Shown here piece after piece: positions 38,874 through 46,694 of a DNA stretch of 64,000 nt. The translations under genes and the position numbers were made by a program. The notes under the pieces were generated by a model. The model searched no databases. It had not been told where the DNA came from and saw nothing but the letters and a program-made list of their open reading frames with translations. The stretch lies in NCBI RefSeq assembly GCF_900100275.1, contig NZ_FNET01000024.1, positions 57,143-121,142 on the forward strand. The letters are read 5' to 3'. Source of the DNA: Lentzea albidocapillata subsp. violacea (GTDB lineage: Bacteria > Actinomycetota > Actinomycetes > Mycobacteriales > Pseudonocardiaceae). How positions within the stretch are numbered: position 1 is the stretch's first letter; every line of letters begins with the position of its first letter.

Positions 38874-39308
38874 ATGCCTCCCAAGAAGAAGAAGCTGTCA
38901 GCGATCATCAAGCTGCAGATCAAGGCTGGTGCCGCCAACCCGGCGCCTCCCGTTGGTCCCGCGCTGGGTCAGCACGGCGTCAACATCATGGAGTTCTGCA
39001 AGGCCTACAACGCCGCGACCGAGTCGCAGCGTGGTCAGGTCGTGCCGGTTGAGATCTCCGTGTACGAAGACCGTTCGTTCGACTTCAAGCTGAAGACCCC
39101 TCCGGCCGCGCGACTCATCCTCGCCGCCGCTGGTGTCGACAAGGGCAGCGGCGAGCCGCACCGCGTCAAGGTCGCCAAGGTGACCATGGAGCAGGTGCGC
39201 AGCATCGCGCAGGTCAAGATGGTCGACCTGAACGCGAACGACATCGACCAGGCGGCGAAGATCATCGCCGGCACCGCCCGTTCCATGGGCATCACGGTCG
39301 AAGGCTGA
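38874..39308 (+). CDS. rplK: 50S ribosomal protein L11
   Basis: A 144-residue L11. [20 protein letters not shown] with the [15 protein letters not shown] segment and the C-terminal rRNA-binding domain ([32 protein letters not shown]) are canonical. It forms the GTPase-associated centre and thiostrepton site; the prolines in NPAPPVGP are intact. ATG with AGGAAG upstream. First of the L11-L1 pair. Confidence 0.98.
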
Positions 39309-39387
39309 CCACACCCTCTTTCTAGTAAGCGTGGGAGAGCCGAGCGCGGCTCATTCACCACGAACTGATCCACGGTAAGGACAGAGC

Positions 39388-40098
39388 ATGAAGCGCAGCA
39401 AGGCCTACAAGGCCTCCGCAGAGCTGGTGGACCGGGAGCGGCTGTACTCGCCGCTGGAGGCCACCAAGCTCGCCAAGGAAACGTCCAAGGTGAAGCTCGA
39501 CGCCACCGTCGAGGTCGCGATTCGCCTCGGCGTCGACCCTCGCAAGGCCGACCAGATGGTCCGCGGCACCGTGAATCTGCCGCACGGTACGGGCAAGACC
39601 GCCCGCGTGATCGTCTTCGCAACCGGTGACAAGGCCGCTGAGGCCGAGGCCGCCGGTGCGGACGCTGTCGGCTCCGAGGACCTGATCGAGCGCATCCAGG
39701 GGGGCTGGCTCGACTTCGACGCCGCGATCGCGACCCCCGACCAGATGGCGAAGGTCGGTCGCATCGCCCGCATCCTCGGCCCGCGTGGCCTGATGCCGAA
39801 CCCGAAGACCGGCACCGTGACCCCCGACGTCACGAAGGCCGTCAACGAGATCAAGGGCGGAAAGATCAACTTCCGCGTTGACAAGCAGGCCAACCTGCAC
39901 TTCGTCATCGGCAAGGTGTCGTTCGACTCCGAGAAGCTGGTCGAGAACTACGCCGCCGCGCTGGACGAGATCCTCCGCGTCAAGCCGTCCGCGGCCAAGG
40001 GCCGGTACCTCAAGAAGGTCACCGTCTCCACGACGATGGGCCCTGGCATCCCGGTCGACCCGAACCGCACCCGCAACATGCTGGTGGACGAGGCCTGA
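39388..40098 (+). CDS. rplA: 50S ribosomal protein L1
   Basis: A 236-residue L1. VEVAIRLGVDPRKADQMVRG, RGLMPNPKTGTVTPDVTKAV and AAKGRYLKKVTVSTTMGPGI are the family signature. It binds the L1 stalk of 23S rRNA and in many bacteria represses its own mRNA. ATG 39388 has AAGGACAG upstream. It ends in a strong intrinsic terminator, separating it from a convergent regulator. Confidence 0.98.
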   Translation: MKRSKAYKASAELVDRERLYSPLEATKLAKETSKVKLDATVEVAIRLGVDPRKADQMVRGTVNLPHGTGKTARVIVFATGDKAAEAEAAGADAVGSEDLIERIQGGWLDFDAAIATPDQMAKVGRIARILGPRGLMPNPKTGTVTPDVTKAVNEIKGGKINFRVDKQANLHFVIGKVSFDSEKLVENYAAALDEILRVKPSAAKGRYLKKVTVSTTMGPGIPVDPNRTRNMLVDEA

Positions 40099-40123
40099 GC
40101 CTCCCGGTTCGCAGCTAGCCTTT

Positions 40124-40155
40124 GAAAAGGCCCCCGGTTCGCCGGGGGCCTTTTC
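40124..40155. terminator. Bidirectional terminator after rplA
   Basis: GAAAAGGCCCCCGG (40124-40137) pairs CCGGGGGCCTTTTC (40142-40155) around a TTCG tetraloop. A/T flanks suit both the rplA and the convergent GlxA-like transcripts. Confidence 0.92.
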
Positions 40156-40160
40156 GCATG

Positions 40161-41141
40161 TCAGGCCTGGTGCCGCGGGAACGCCTGCCGGTAGTCGCTC
40201 GGCGATTTCCCCACCTGCTTGAGGAAGTGGTGGCGGAGGTTGTTCGCCGTGCCGATGCCGCTCAGGGCCGCGATCTTCTCCACGGACAGGTCGGTGGACT
40301 CCAGCAACGCCTGCGCCCGCGTGATGCGTTCGTTGAGCAGCCACTGCAGCGGTGTCGTGCCGGTGGTGGCGTGGAGTTTGCGGTAGAAGGTCCGCGGGCT
40401 CATCGCGGCCTGGCGGGCCAGAGCCTCGATGGTCAGCGGTTCGTCGAGGCGGGCGCGGGCCCAGTCGAGCACCGGGGTCAGGCCCTGTTCGTCGCTCGCG
40501 GGGACCGAGAGGTCGACGTACTGGCCCAGGTTGCCGGGGCGATGGCCGGGGACCACCATCCGGCGGGCGAGCTGGTTGGCGACGTGGGCGCCCAGGTCGC
40601 GGCGGACCAGGTGCAGGCAGAGGTCGAGTCCGGCGCTCATGCCCGCGCTGGTCAGCACGTCACCCTCGTCGATGTAGAGCTTCGAGGAGTCGACCTGGAT
40701 CTCCGGGTAGCGCTCGGCCAGCAGCGCGGTGTGCATCCAGTGCGCGGTGGCCTTCTTCCCGTCGAGCAGTCCGGCTTCGGCCAGTGCGTACGCGCCGACA
40801 CACGCCGACACGATTCGCGCGCCGTTGGCGTGCGCCCGGCGCAGGGCGGAGACCAGCTCGGGCGGGACGGGCGCGTTCTCCTCGAAGACCTCGTCCGGCA
40901 CCCACGACACGATGACGGTGTCCGCGCGCACGATGTCTTCCAGCCCGTGAGTGCTGTGCAGGGTGAAGCCCGGCATGGTGTCGCGGCTGCGATTTCCGGT
41001 GCCGCACAACCACAACTCGTACCAGGGGTCGGCGAGGTCGGGCTGCGGCGTGCCGAAGACGGCGGCGGGAATGCCCAGCTCGTAGAGGTCCGCGACGCCG
41101 AAGTCGCTGGGCACGACCAGGGCGACTGATCCAGCGCTCAT
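40161..41141 (-). CDS. GlxA-type AraC-family regulator (DJ-1/PfpI + AraC)
   Basis: A 326-residue regulator. The N-terminal DJ-1/PfpI-like domain (VALVVPSDFGVADLYELGIP; GARIVSACVGAYALAEAGLL with the nucleophile-elbow Cys; TAHWMHTALLAERYP) is fused to a C-terminal AraC double helix-turn-helix (LTIEALARQAAMSPRTFYRK, IAALSGIGTANNLRHHFLKQ). It is divergent from the second imine-reductase-like gene across 84 bp and probably regulates it. Confidence 0.93.
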   Translation of the reverse strand: MSAGSVALVVPSDFGVADLYELGIPAAVFGTPQPDLADPWYELWLCGTGNRSRDTMPGFTLHSTHGLEDIVRADTVIVSWVPDEVFEENAPVPPELVSALRRAHANGARIVSACVGAYALAEAGLLDGKKATAHWMHTALLAERYPEIQVDSSKLYIDEGDVLTSAGMSAGLDLCLHLVRRDLGAHVANQLARRMVVPGHRPGNLGQYVDLSVPASDEQGLTPVLDWARARLDEPLTIEALARQAAMSPRTFYRKLHATTGTTPLQWLLNERITRAQALLESTDLSVEKIAALSGIGTANNLRHHFLKQVGKSPSDYRQAFPRHQA

Positions 41142-41225
41142 GCGATCCAGCCTATGGCAGGAATTTGGCGGAAGGGGTCATTCCGGTCACTGGCCGAGTT
41201 GATCACGTGCCGCGAGGCTGGAGCC

Positions 41226-42104
41226 ATGACATCTGAAGCGATCACCGTGCTCGGCCTCGGCAACCTCGGACGCGCGCTGGCGGAGGCGTTCCTGCGGGAG
41301 GGCCACCCCGTGACGGTCTGGAACCGTTCTGCCGCAAAGGCTTCCGAACTCAAGGTGCCCGGAGCCGTCGTGGCCGGGACCGCGGCGGAGGCGGTCGCGG
41401 CCAGTGGGCTCGTGATCGTGGCCGTGCTCGACCACCAAGCGGCGCAACGGGTTCTCAGCGGCGCGGACGTGCGCGGACGGGCGTTGGTGAACCTCACCTC
41501 CGGCACTCCCGGCGAGGCTCGTGAACTCGCTGACTGGGCCGCCGCGAACGGAGCCGAGTACCTGCACGGCGCGGTGTACGCGGTGCCCCAGACGATCGGC
41601 ACCGACGCCTCGTCCATCATCTACAGCGGCTCCTCGGCCGTGAGCGAACGTTGGCAGAAGCAGTTGGCACTGCTGGGAAAGGTCACGTTCCTGGGTGCCG
41701 ACGCCGGCCGCGCCTCCGGGTACGACGTGGCGATCCTCTCCGGGATGTACGGCCTCATCGGCGGCTTCCTGCACGCCGCGGCGCTGGCACGGACCAACGG
41801 CATCAAGGCCGCCGAGCTCACGCCGATGTTGTTGTCCTGGCTGACGGACATCCATCCCGCGCTCTCCACGTTCGCCGAGGAGATCGACGGCGAGAGCTAC
41901 GACAACGCGGAGTCGAGCCTGGCGATGAACCAGTCCGGGCTGGCCACGCTCATCCGGGCGGCCACGGCGCAGGGCGTTCCGTTCGCCGCGCTCGACTCGC
42001 TCAAGGCGCTCGTCGACCAGCAGGTCGGCGCCGGGCGCGGACAGGAGAGTCTCGCCCGCGCCGTCGAGTCGCTGGGCGTTGCGTCACAACGGTTTGCGGG
42101 CTGA
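41226..42104 (+). CDS. Second imine reductase-like NAD(P)H oxidoreductase
   Basis: A 292-residue 6PGDH-superfamily protein: VLGLGNLGRALAEAFLREGH and VTVWNRSAAKASEL, NLTSGTPGEARELADWA, AVYAVPQTIGTDASSIIYSG, and SGYDVAILSGMYGLIGGFLH. It shares the IRED blocks of the protein encoded at 28863-29684 but is clearly diverged (different catalytic-helix sequence). ATG 41226. Divergent from the GlxA-type regulator. Substrate unknown; probably cyclic imines or semialdehydes. Confidence 0.82.
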   Translation: MTSEAITVLGLGNLGRALAEAFLREGHPVTVWNRSAAKASELKVPGAVVAGTAAEAVAASGLVIVAVLDHQAAQRVLSGADVRGRALVNLTSGTPGEARELADWAAANGAEYLHGAVYAVPQTIGTDASSIIYSGSSAVSERWQKQLALLGKVTFLGADAGRASGYDVAILSGMYGLIGGFLHAAALARTNGIKAAELTPMLLSWLTDIHPALSTFAEEIDGESYDNAESSLAMNQSGLATLIRAATAQGVPFAALDSLKALVDQQVGAGRGQESLARAVESLGVASQRFAG

Positions 42105-42212
42105 CCGCAGGAAGATCGTCACCGAGGCCTGGAAGCCGCCGTCGCGCAGTTCGGCCAGCCGGCCCTCACCGTCCGCACGCTCGATGGGGGGCACCTCCAG
42201 TGCGTTTGCCAT
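42084..42212 (-). CDS. Possible 42-aa ORF overlapping the end of the oxidoreductase
   Basis: Minus-strand frame starting ATG 42212, 10 nt after the stop of the co-directional membrane protein gene, encoding MANALEVPPIERADGEGRLA through VTIFLRSARKPL. It overlaps the opposite-strand oxidoreductase end by 21 nt. The ribosome site (GGGG) is weak. It may be a real small protein or the remnant of a degraded gene; listed with low confidence. Confidence 0.25.
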   Translation of the reverse strand: MANALEVPPIERADGEGRLAELRDGGFQASVTIFLRSARKPL

Positions 42213-42221
42213 GCACCCCAA

Positions 42222-42923
42222 TCAACCACAGGTGCTGGGCGACCAGTCGGTGATGACCCAGCCCGCGCCGACCTTCTCCACGACGAACGTGCCCAGGCGC
42301 GGGCCGCCCTCGACGGTCAGCGCGCAGGAGTCGATGGTGACCTTGGTGGTCGTCGGGGTCTTGAGCATGTCCGGCGGGAACATCACCTGCTGGTACCTGT
42401 CGACGCTGGTGACCTTGGTCTTCAGGTCGTTGACCGCACCGGCGCAATCGCTTGCGCCATAAGCGTTCGCGAACTTCTGACGGGTGTCGTCGCGCAGGAA
42501 GAGCGTGCAGGCACGGGTCGTGTCGGCGAACGACACGTGCTTGTAGAACATGCCGACGGTGCCCTGCAGCCCGGCCGGTGCGGAGAGGCCCTGCGCCGCG
42601 CCCGTCACGCCGCCGCTGTCCTGCGCGATGTCGCCGGGGTCGTCCACGCCGAAGAAGTGGTTGTAGGCCCACACGGCAGAGAAGACGACCAGCAGGAAGA
42701 ACAGCGCACGCCAGAAGATGCCGCTGCCGAGCACGACGAGCCACCAGCGCTTGCCGCCGGGTTGCTTCGGGGCCTGGCCCGTCGCCTCCTGGTAGCGCTG
42801 GAACTCCTGGAAGCGCTGGAACTCCTGGAACTGCCGCAGCTGCTCCGGGTCCACCGGCGGGGTCGGTGGCTGCGGGGCAGGCGGCTGGCGGGGCGCGAGG
42901 TCCTTGCCGGGCTCGTCGGTCAC
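42222..42923 (-). CDS. Hypothetical membrane protein, Gln/Phe-rich N-terminus
   Basis: A 233-residue protein. The N-terminal cytoplasmic part is proline-rich, then has a repetitive segment (RQFQEFQRFQEFQRYQEATG). One membrane span (IFWRALFFLLVVFSAVWAYN) precedes an extracytoplasmic domain of about 130 residues with paired cysteines (RACTLFL, SDCAGAV, DSCALTV, STCG). The outer domain resembles the NTF2-like/lumazine-type sensors of other actinobacterial single-span proteins. GTG start. Function unknown. Confidence 0.75.
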   Translation of the reverse strand: MTDEPGKDLAPRQPPAPQPPTPPVDPEQLRQFQEFQRFQEFQRYQEATGQAPKQPGGKRWWLVVLGSGIFWRALFFLLVVFSAVWAYNHFFGVDDPGDIAQDSGGVTGAAQGLSAPAGLQGTVGMFYKHVSFADTTRACTLFLRDDTRQKFANAYGASDCAGAVNDLKTKVTSVDRYQQVMFPPDMLKTPTTTKVTIDSCALTVEGGPRLGTFVVEKVGAGWVITDWSPSTCG

Positions 42924-42941
42924 ACGTCACATCATGCCGAT

Positions 42942-42971
42942 TTGGAGCGGCAGTACACAGTCGAGTACTGT
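42942..42971 (+). promoter_or_regulatory. Promoter of the L10 operon
   Basis: TTGGAG (42942-42947), an 18-bp spacer and TACTGT (42966-42971). CAGTAC (42951-42956) and GTACTG (42965-42970) form a perfect inverted repeat covering the spacer and the -10 box, possibly an operator. Confidence 0.6.
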
Positions 42972-42977
42972 TTTGGA

Positions 42978-43113
42978 TGGTTCTACCGAAGACCGCAGGT
43001 TTTCTCCGTGAGGAGAACGAAGGCCCCGTTGCAACACGGGCGGCCCGCGCAGGGAGGACGAGGCTCAGTTCCTGTGTGACGCCCCGTGCTGCTTGTGCGC
43101 GAGGGCGTTTTTG
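42978..43113 (+). ncRNA. L10 leader with attenuator
   Basis: The 5' untranslated region of rplJ contains the L10-leader-like elements CTACCGAAGACCGCAGG and GTGAGGAGAACGAAGGCCC, where the L10(L12)4 complex binds. It ends in a terminator-like hairpin (ACGCCC at 43079-43084 pairing GGGCGT at 43103-43108, then TTTTG). Excess L10/L12 would stop transcription before rplJ. Assignment is from motif memory, not a covariance search. Confidence 0.7.
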
Positions 43114-43171
43114 TTGTTTCGGGACCTTCTCCAGGCCGGCGGTCTAAACCCAGCCCAGAGAGGAGGCGATC

Positions 43172-43726
43172 ATGGCGAAGCCCACGAAGGTTACGGCGGT
43201 CGCTGAGCTTGCGGATCAGTTCCGCACCAGCTCGGCAGCGGTTGTCACTGAGTACCGTGGCCTCTCCATGGCGCAGCTCACGACGCTGCGTCGCGCTCTC
43301 GGCGCGGGCACCAAGTACACCGTCGCGAAGAACACGCTGGTCAAGCTGGCCGCTGCGGACGCCGGCGTGGAGGGCCTCGAGGCCCTTCTGTCCGGTCCGA
43401 CCGCCATCGCGTTCGTCGAAGGCGAGCCCGTCGACGCCGCCAAGGCGATCCGCGACTTCGCGAAGGACAACAAGGCCCTGATCATCAAGGGCGGCTACAT
43501 GGATGGCCGCCCGCTCTCGGTCGAAGAGGTCGCCGCTATCGCGGACCTCGAAAGCCGTGAGGTGCTGCTCGCGAAGCTCGCGGGCGCGATGAAGGGCAAC
43601 CTGGCCAAGGCCGCGGGTCTGTTCAACGCCCCGGCTTCCCAGGTCGCTCGCCTGGCCGCTGCCCTGCAGGAGAAGAAGGCCGCTGCGGCTCCCGCCGCCG
43701 AGGCCGACGCTCCCGCCGAAAGCTGA
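43172..43726 (+). CDS. rplJ: 50S ribosomal protein L10
   Basis: A 184-residue L10: KVTAVAELADQFRTSSAAVV, EYRGLSMAQLTTLRRALGAG, YTVAKNTLVKLAA and GLFNAPASQVARLAAALQEK. The C-terminal helix binds L12 dimers. ATG 43172 has GAGGAGG upstream. Encoded with rplL, as in nearly all bacteria, and subject to feedback by the leader. Confidence 0.98.
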   Translation: MAKPTKVTAVAELADQFRTSSAAVVTEYRGLSMAQLTTLRRALGAGTKYTVAKNTLVKLAAADAGVEGLEALLSGPTAIAFVEGEPVDAAKAIRDFAKDNKALIIKGGYMDGRPLSVEEVAAIADLESREVLLAKLAGAMKGNLAKAAGLFNAPASQVARLAAALQEKKAAAAPAAEADAPAES

Positions 43727-43782
43727 TCACCCAAAGACACGCCCGACGCTTTCGCGCGGGAGATTAGAAAGGACCGCCGATC

Positions 43783-44166
43783 ATGGCGAAGCTCAGCACC
43801 GAAGAGCTGCTCGACGCGTTCAAGGAGATGACCCTCCTCGAGCTGTCCGAGTTCGTGAAGCAGTTCGAGACGACCTTCGAGGTCACCGCCGCGGCGCCCG
43901 TCGCCGTTACCGCTGCCGGCCCCGCGGCCGCCGCCGAAGAGGCCGAGGAGCAGACGGACTTCAACGTCGTCCTCGAGTCCGCGGGCGAGAAGAAGATCCA
44001 GGTCATCAAGGTCGTCCGCGAGGTCGTCTCTGGTCTGGGCCTGAAGGAGGCCAAGGAGCTCGTCGAGTCCGCTCCGAAGGCGATCCTCGAGGGCGTGGCC
44101 AAGGACGTCGCCGACGCCGCCAAGGAGAAGCTCGAGGCTGCCGGCGCCAAGATCACCGTCAAGTGA
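43783..44166 (+). CDS. rplL: 50S ribosomal protein L7/L12
   Basis: A 127-residue L7/L12. The N-terminal dimerisation domain (STEELLDAFKEMTLLELSEF), alanine-rich hinge, and C-terminal factor-binding domain (EKKIQVIKVVREVVSGLGLK, then EAKELVESAPKAI) are all intact. ATG with AAAGGA upstream. Followed by two tandem terminators. Confidence 0.98.
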   Translation: MAKLSTEELLDAFKEMTLLELSEFVKQFETTFEVTAAAPVAVTAAGPAAAAEEAEEQTDFNVVLESAGEKKIQVIKVVREVVSGLGLKEAKELVESAPKAILEGVAKDVADAAKEKLEAAGAKITVK

Positions 44167-44170
44167 TCTC

Positions 44171-44248
44171 AGCCCCTTTGGGGGCTGGCGTTTTGCCTTG
44201 TAGTGCTTGAACGGGCGTGCATCCCTGTTGGGGTGTGCGCCCGTTTTT
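44171..44248 (+). terminator. Tandem terminators after rplL
   Basis: First hairpin AGCCCC/GGGGCT (44171-44176/44181-44186) with a TTTG loop and a TTTT run; second, stronger hairpin between 44210 and 44248 (ACGGGCGTGC with its complement ending CCCGT) followed by TTTTTG. Confidence 0.85.
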
Positions 44249-44260
44249 GTGTTTTCTGAG

Positions 44261-44421
44261 GCGCGGCTTGTGCTGTGGTCGCCTTGCGGGCGGCGTGGTC
44301 GCCTTGCGTGCTTCCCCTGGGGGCGCTGCCCCCAGACCCCCGGCAATCTGATCAGGGGGTCCACGCCGTGCGTAGGTAGATGGCACGCCTGTTGCTTTGG
44401 GCGGCTGCCTGTTGGTTAGAG
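44261..44421. repeat. 161-bp dispersed repeat, copy 1
   Basis: Matches 63748-63908 over its full length, with a 57-bp perfect core (44304-44360 versus 63792-63848) that contains CCCCTGGGGGCGCTGCCCCC and an almost perfect 3' block (44371-44421 versus 63858-63908). Lies just downstream of a highly expressed operon's terminator. Confidence 0.9.
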
Positions 44422-44430
44422 AGTGCGTTG

Positions 44431-44572
44431 GCGGTGGGGTCCCATCACGAGCCGAGCCAAGAGCGGGCCACATGTGAGAAGGGGTGTCAACTCGACGAAA
44501 AGCGTGTCGAGTTGACACCCCTTCTCACATGCAGCAAGAGCTATGGCGCGACTCGTGATGGGACCCCACCGC
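44431..44572. repeat. Nested long palindrome
   Basis: Outer perfect 21-bp arms (44431-44451 and 44552-44572) enclose an inner perfect 26-bp stem (44471-44496 and 44506-44531, loop 9 nt). The inner arms contain GGGGTGTCAACTCGAC. Total hairpin 142 nt. No ORF. It could be a MITE-like element, a structured RNA or a protein-binding cruciform. Confidence 0.9.
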
Positions 44573-44856
44573 CTGGCCCGTTCGGTAAAGACGGCTCGCC
44601 TACGGCTTCGCGTGGGGGAGGACGGCTTGCCTTCGGCTTCGCGGTGATCTGTGTTTGGGGTCACATGGGTCTCGTAAATCTCGGTTGGTAGGCCGTGGTC
44701 TAGGTCTTCGTGACCGTTTTGCGAGGTCACCCTGTGTGGTGTTATCTGAACGCAACCGCCGTTAGGCCAACTGGTGAGTAACCTGCCGCGAACGAACTCG
44801 TTGCCCAGGTGTGACGCCGATCGCTGCGGCGTCCTCGGGCGTGTGCGGAGGTGCGG

Positions 44857-45912
44857 ATGGGCGTCGAGGTGGTCGTCGAGGGTTTGACCAAGTCCTTCGG
44901 CAAGCAGACCATCTGGCAGGACGTCACGCTCACGTTGCCGCCGGGTGAGGTCAGTGTGATGCTCGGGCCGTCCGGTACTGGCAAGAGCGTGTTCCTGAAG
45001 TCGTTGGTGGGGTTGCTCAAGCCGGAGCAGGGCAAGATCATCATCAACGGCACGGATCTGGTTCGGTGTTCTGAGCACCGGTTGTACGAGATTCGGAAGA
45101 TGTTCGGCGTGCTGTTCCAGGATGGTGCGTTGTTCGGGTCGATGGACCTGTACGACAACATCGCCTTTCCGTTGCGGGAGCACACTCGCAAGACGGAGGC
45201 CGAGGTTCGGCGGATTGTTCTCGAGAAGATGGAGATGGTCGGTCTCGTCGGGGCGGAGAAGAAGCTGCCCGGTGAGATCTCCGGCGGTATGCGCAAGCGG
45301 GCTGGTCTTGCCCGTGCGCTGGTGCTCGACCCCGAGATCATTCTGTGCGATGAACCCGACTCCGGGCTGGATCCGGTGCGCACGGCGTACCTCAGTCAGT
45401 TGCTGATCGACCTGAACGCACAGATCGACGCGACCATCCTGATCGTCACGCACAACATCAACATTGCTCGTACGGTGCCGGACAACCTCGGGATGTTGTT
45501 CCGGCGCGAGCTTGTCATGTTCGGGCCTCGCGAGGTGTTGCTGACCAGCGACGAACCGGTTGTCGAGCAGTTCTTGAACGGGCGGCGGCTCGGGCCCATC
45601 GGCATGTCCGAGGAGAAGGACACGGCCACGATGGCGGCCGAGCAGGCTCATGCGGATGCCGGGCACTCGGACGGCTCCACGTCGGAGGACGTGCGGGGGA
45701 TCATTCCGCAGATCGAGCCGACGCCGGGGCTGCCGTTCCGGGACGCTGTCCGGCGGCGCAAGGACCGGGTCATGACGATCATCCACCAGCTGCCGCACCA
45801 GGCTCAGCAGGGGATCATCGAGAGCCTCACGGCTGAGGAGCAGATGCGGTACGGCGTGCATGCCGGGGCGTCCACGCCCAGCCCGTGGCCTCGGCAGGGT
45901 GGTGTTCTGTGA
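44857..45912 (+). CDS. mkl: Mce transporter ATPase MceG/Mkl
   Basis: A 351-residue ABC ATPase powering Mce lipid importers. Walker A GPSGTGKSVFLKSL, Q-loop FGVLFQDGALFGSMDLYDNI, signature ISGGMRKRAGLARAL, Walker B EIILCDEPDSGLDPVR, and H-loop VTHNINIA are intact. A C-terminal extension (about residues 265-351) is typical of MceG. ATG 44857 is preferred (GGAGG 5 nt upstream) over GTG 44851. Its stop overlaps yrbE1A (GTGA). Confidence 0.96.
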   Translation: MGVEVVVEGLTKSFGKQTIWQDVTLTLPPGEVSVMLGPSGTGKSVFLKSLVGLLKPEQGKIIINGTDLVRCSEHRLYEIRKMFGVLFQDGALFGSMDLYDNIAFPLREHTRKTEAEVRRIVLEKMEMVGLVGAEKKLPGEISGGMRKRAGLARALVLDPEIILCDEPDSGLDPVRTAYLSQLLIDLNAQIDATILIVTHNINIARTVPDNLGMLFRRELVMFGPREVLLTSDEPVVEQFLNGRRLGPIGMSEEKDTATMAAEQAHADAGHSDGSTSEDVRGIIPQIEPTPGLPFRDAVRRRKDRVMTIIHQLPHQAQQGIIESLTAEEQMRYGVHAGASTPSPWPRQGGVL

Positions 45913-46694
45913 CCACACAGGCCTCGTTCCCCGGTGCTGGTGCGCTGCGGGAGACCGGGAAGCTGTGCCAGCTCGGGATCGACGTCGTGCGCACTACGTT
46001 CCGGCGGCCGTTCCAGCTTCGCGAGTTCATTCAGCAGAGCTGGTTCATCGTCAGTGTGACGGTGCTGCCTACGGCGCTGGTGTCCATTCCGTTCGGTGCG
46101 GTCATCGCGTTGCAGCTCGGGTCGCTTACGCGGCAGATCGGTGCGCAGTCGTTCACGGGTGCGGCCAGTGTGCTCGCGATCATCCAGCAGGCCAGTCCGA
46201 TCGTGACGGCGCTGCTGATCGCCGGAGCCGGTGGCTCGGCCATCTGTGCGGATCTTGGTTCCAGGAAGATCCGCGAGGAGATCGACGCGATGGAAGTGCT
46301 CGGGGTGTCGCCGATCCAGCGGCTTGTGGTGCCTCGGGTGCTGGCGGCGATGCTGGTGTCCGTGCTGCTCAACGGCATGGTCAGCGTCGTCGGTGTGATG
46401 GGTGGCTACTTCTTCAACGTGATCATGCAGGACGGCACGCCCGGCGCCTACCTCGCGAGCTTCAGCGCGCTGGCCCAGCTGCCCGACCTGTGGATCAGCG
46501 AGTTGAAGGCACTGATCTTCGGGTTCATCGCGGGCATCGTCGCCGCTTACCGGGGCCTCAACCCGGCCGGTGGGCCCAAGGGCGTGGGTGACGCGGTGAA
46601 CCAGGCCGTGGTCATCACGTTCCTGCTGCTGTTCTTCGTCAACTTCGTCCTCACCACGATCTACCTGCAGGTCGTACCCGCGAAGGGGAGCTGA
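45909..46694 (+). CDS. Mce permease YrbE A
   Basis: A 261-residue MlaE/YrbE permease with about five membrane spans: FIVSVTVLPTALVSIPFGAV, VTALLIAGAGGSAICADLGS, the coupling helix REEIDAMEVLGVSPIQRLVV, and FLLLFFVNFVLTTIYLQVV. The EExDAxEVLG motif contacts MceG. GTG 45909 overlaps mkl by 4 nt and the stop overlaps the next ATG by 1 nt. It heterodimerises with YrbE B. Confidence 0.93.
   Translation: MTTQASFPGAGALRETGKLCQLGIDVVRTTFRRPFQLREFIQQSWFIVSVTVLPTALVSIPFGAVIALQLGSLTRQIGAQSFTGAASVLAIIQQASPIVTALLIAGAGGSAICADLGSRKIREEIDAMEVLGVSPIQRLVVPRVLAAMLVSVLLNGMVSVVGVMGGYFFNVIMQDGTPGAYLASFSALAQLPDLWISELKALIFGFIAGIVAAYRGLNPAGGPKGVGDAVNQAVVITFLLLFFVNFVLTTIYLQVVPAKGS

Larger units (their letters stand above)
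44249..44856. other. Non-coding repeat-rich block between rplL and the mce operon
   Basis: 608 bp without a credible gene. It holds the 161-bp dispersed repeat (44261-44421), the nested palindrome (44431-44572), a 22-bp imperfect direct repeat at 44591-44612 and 44622-44643, and a possible promoter for the mce operon (TTGCGA 44719-44724, TATCTG 44743-44748). Confidence 0.6.
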
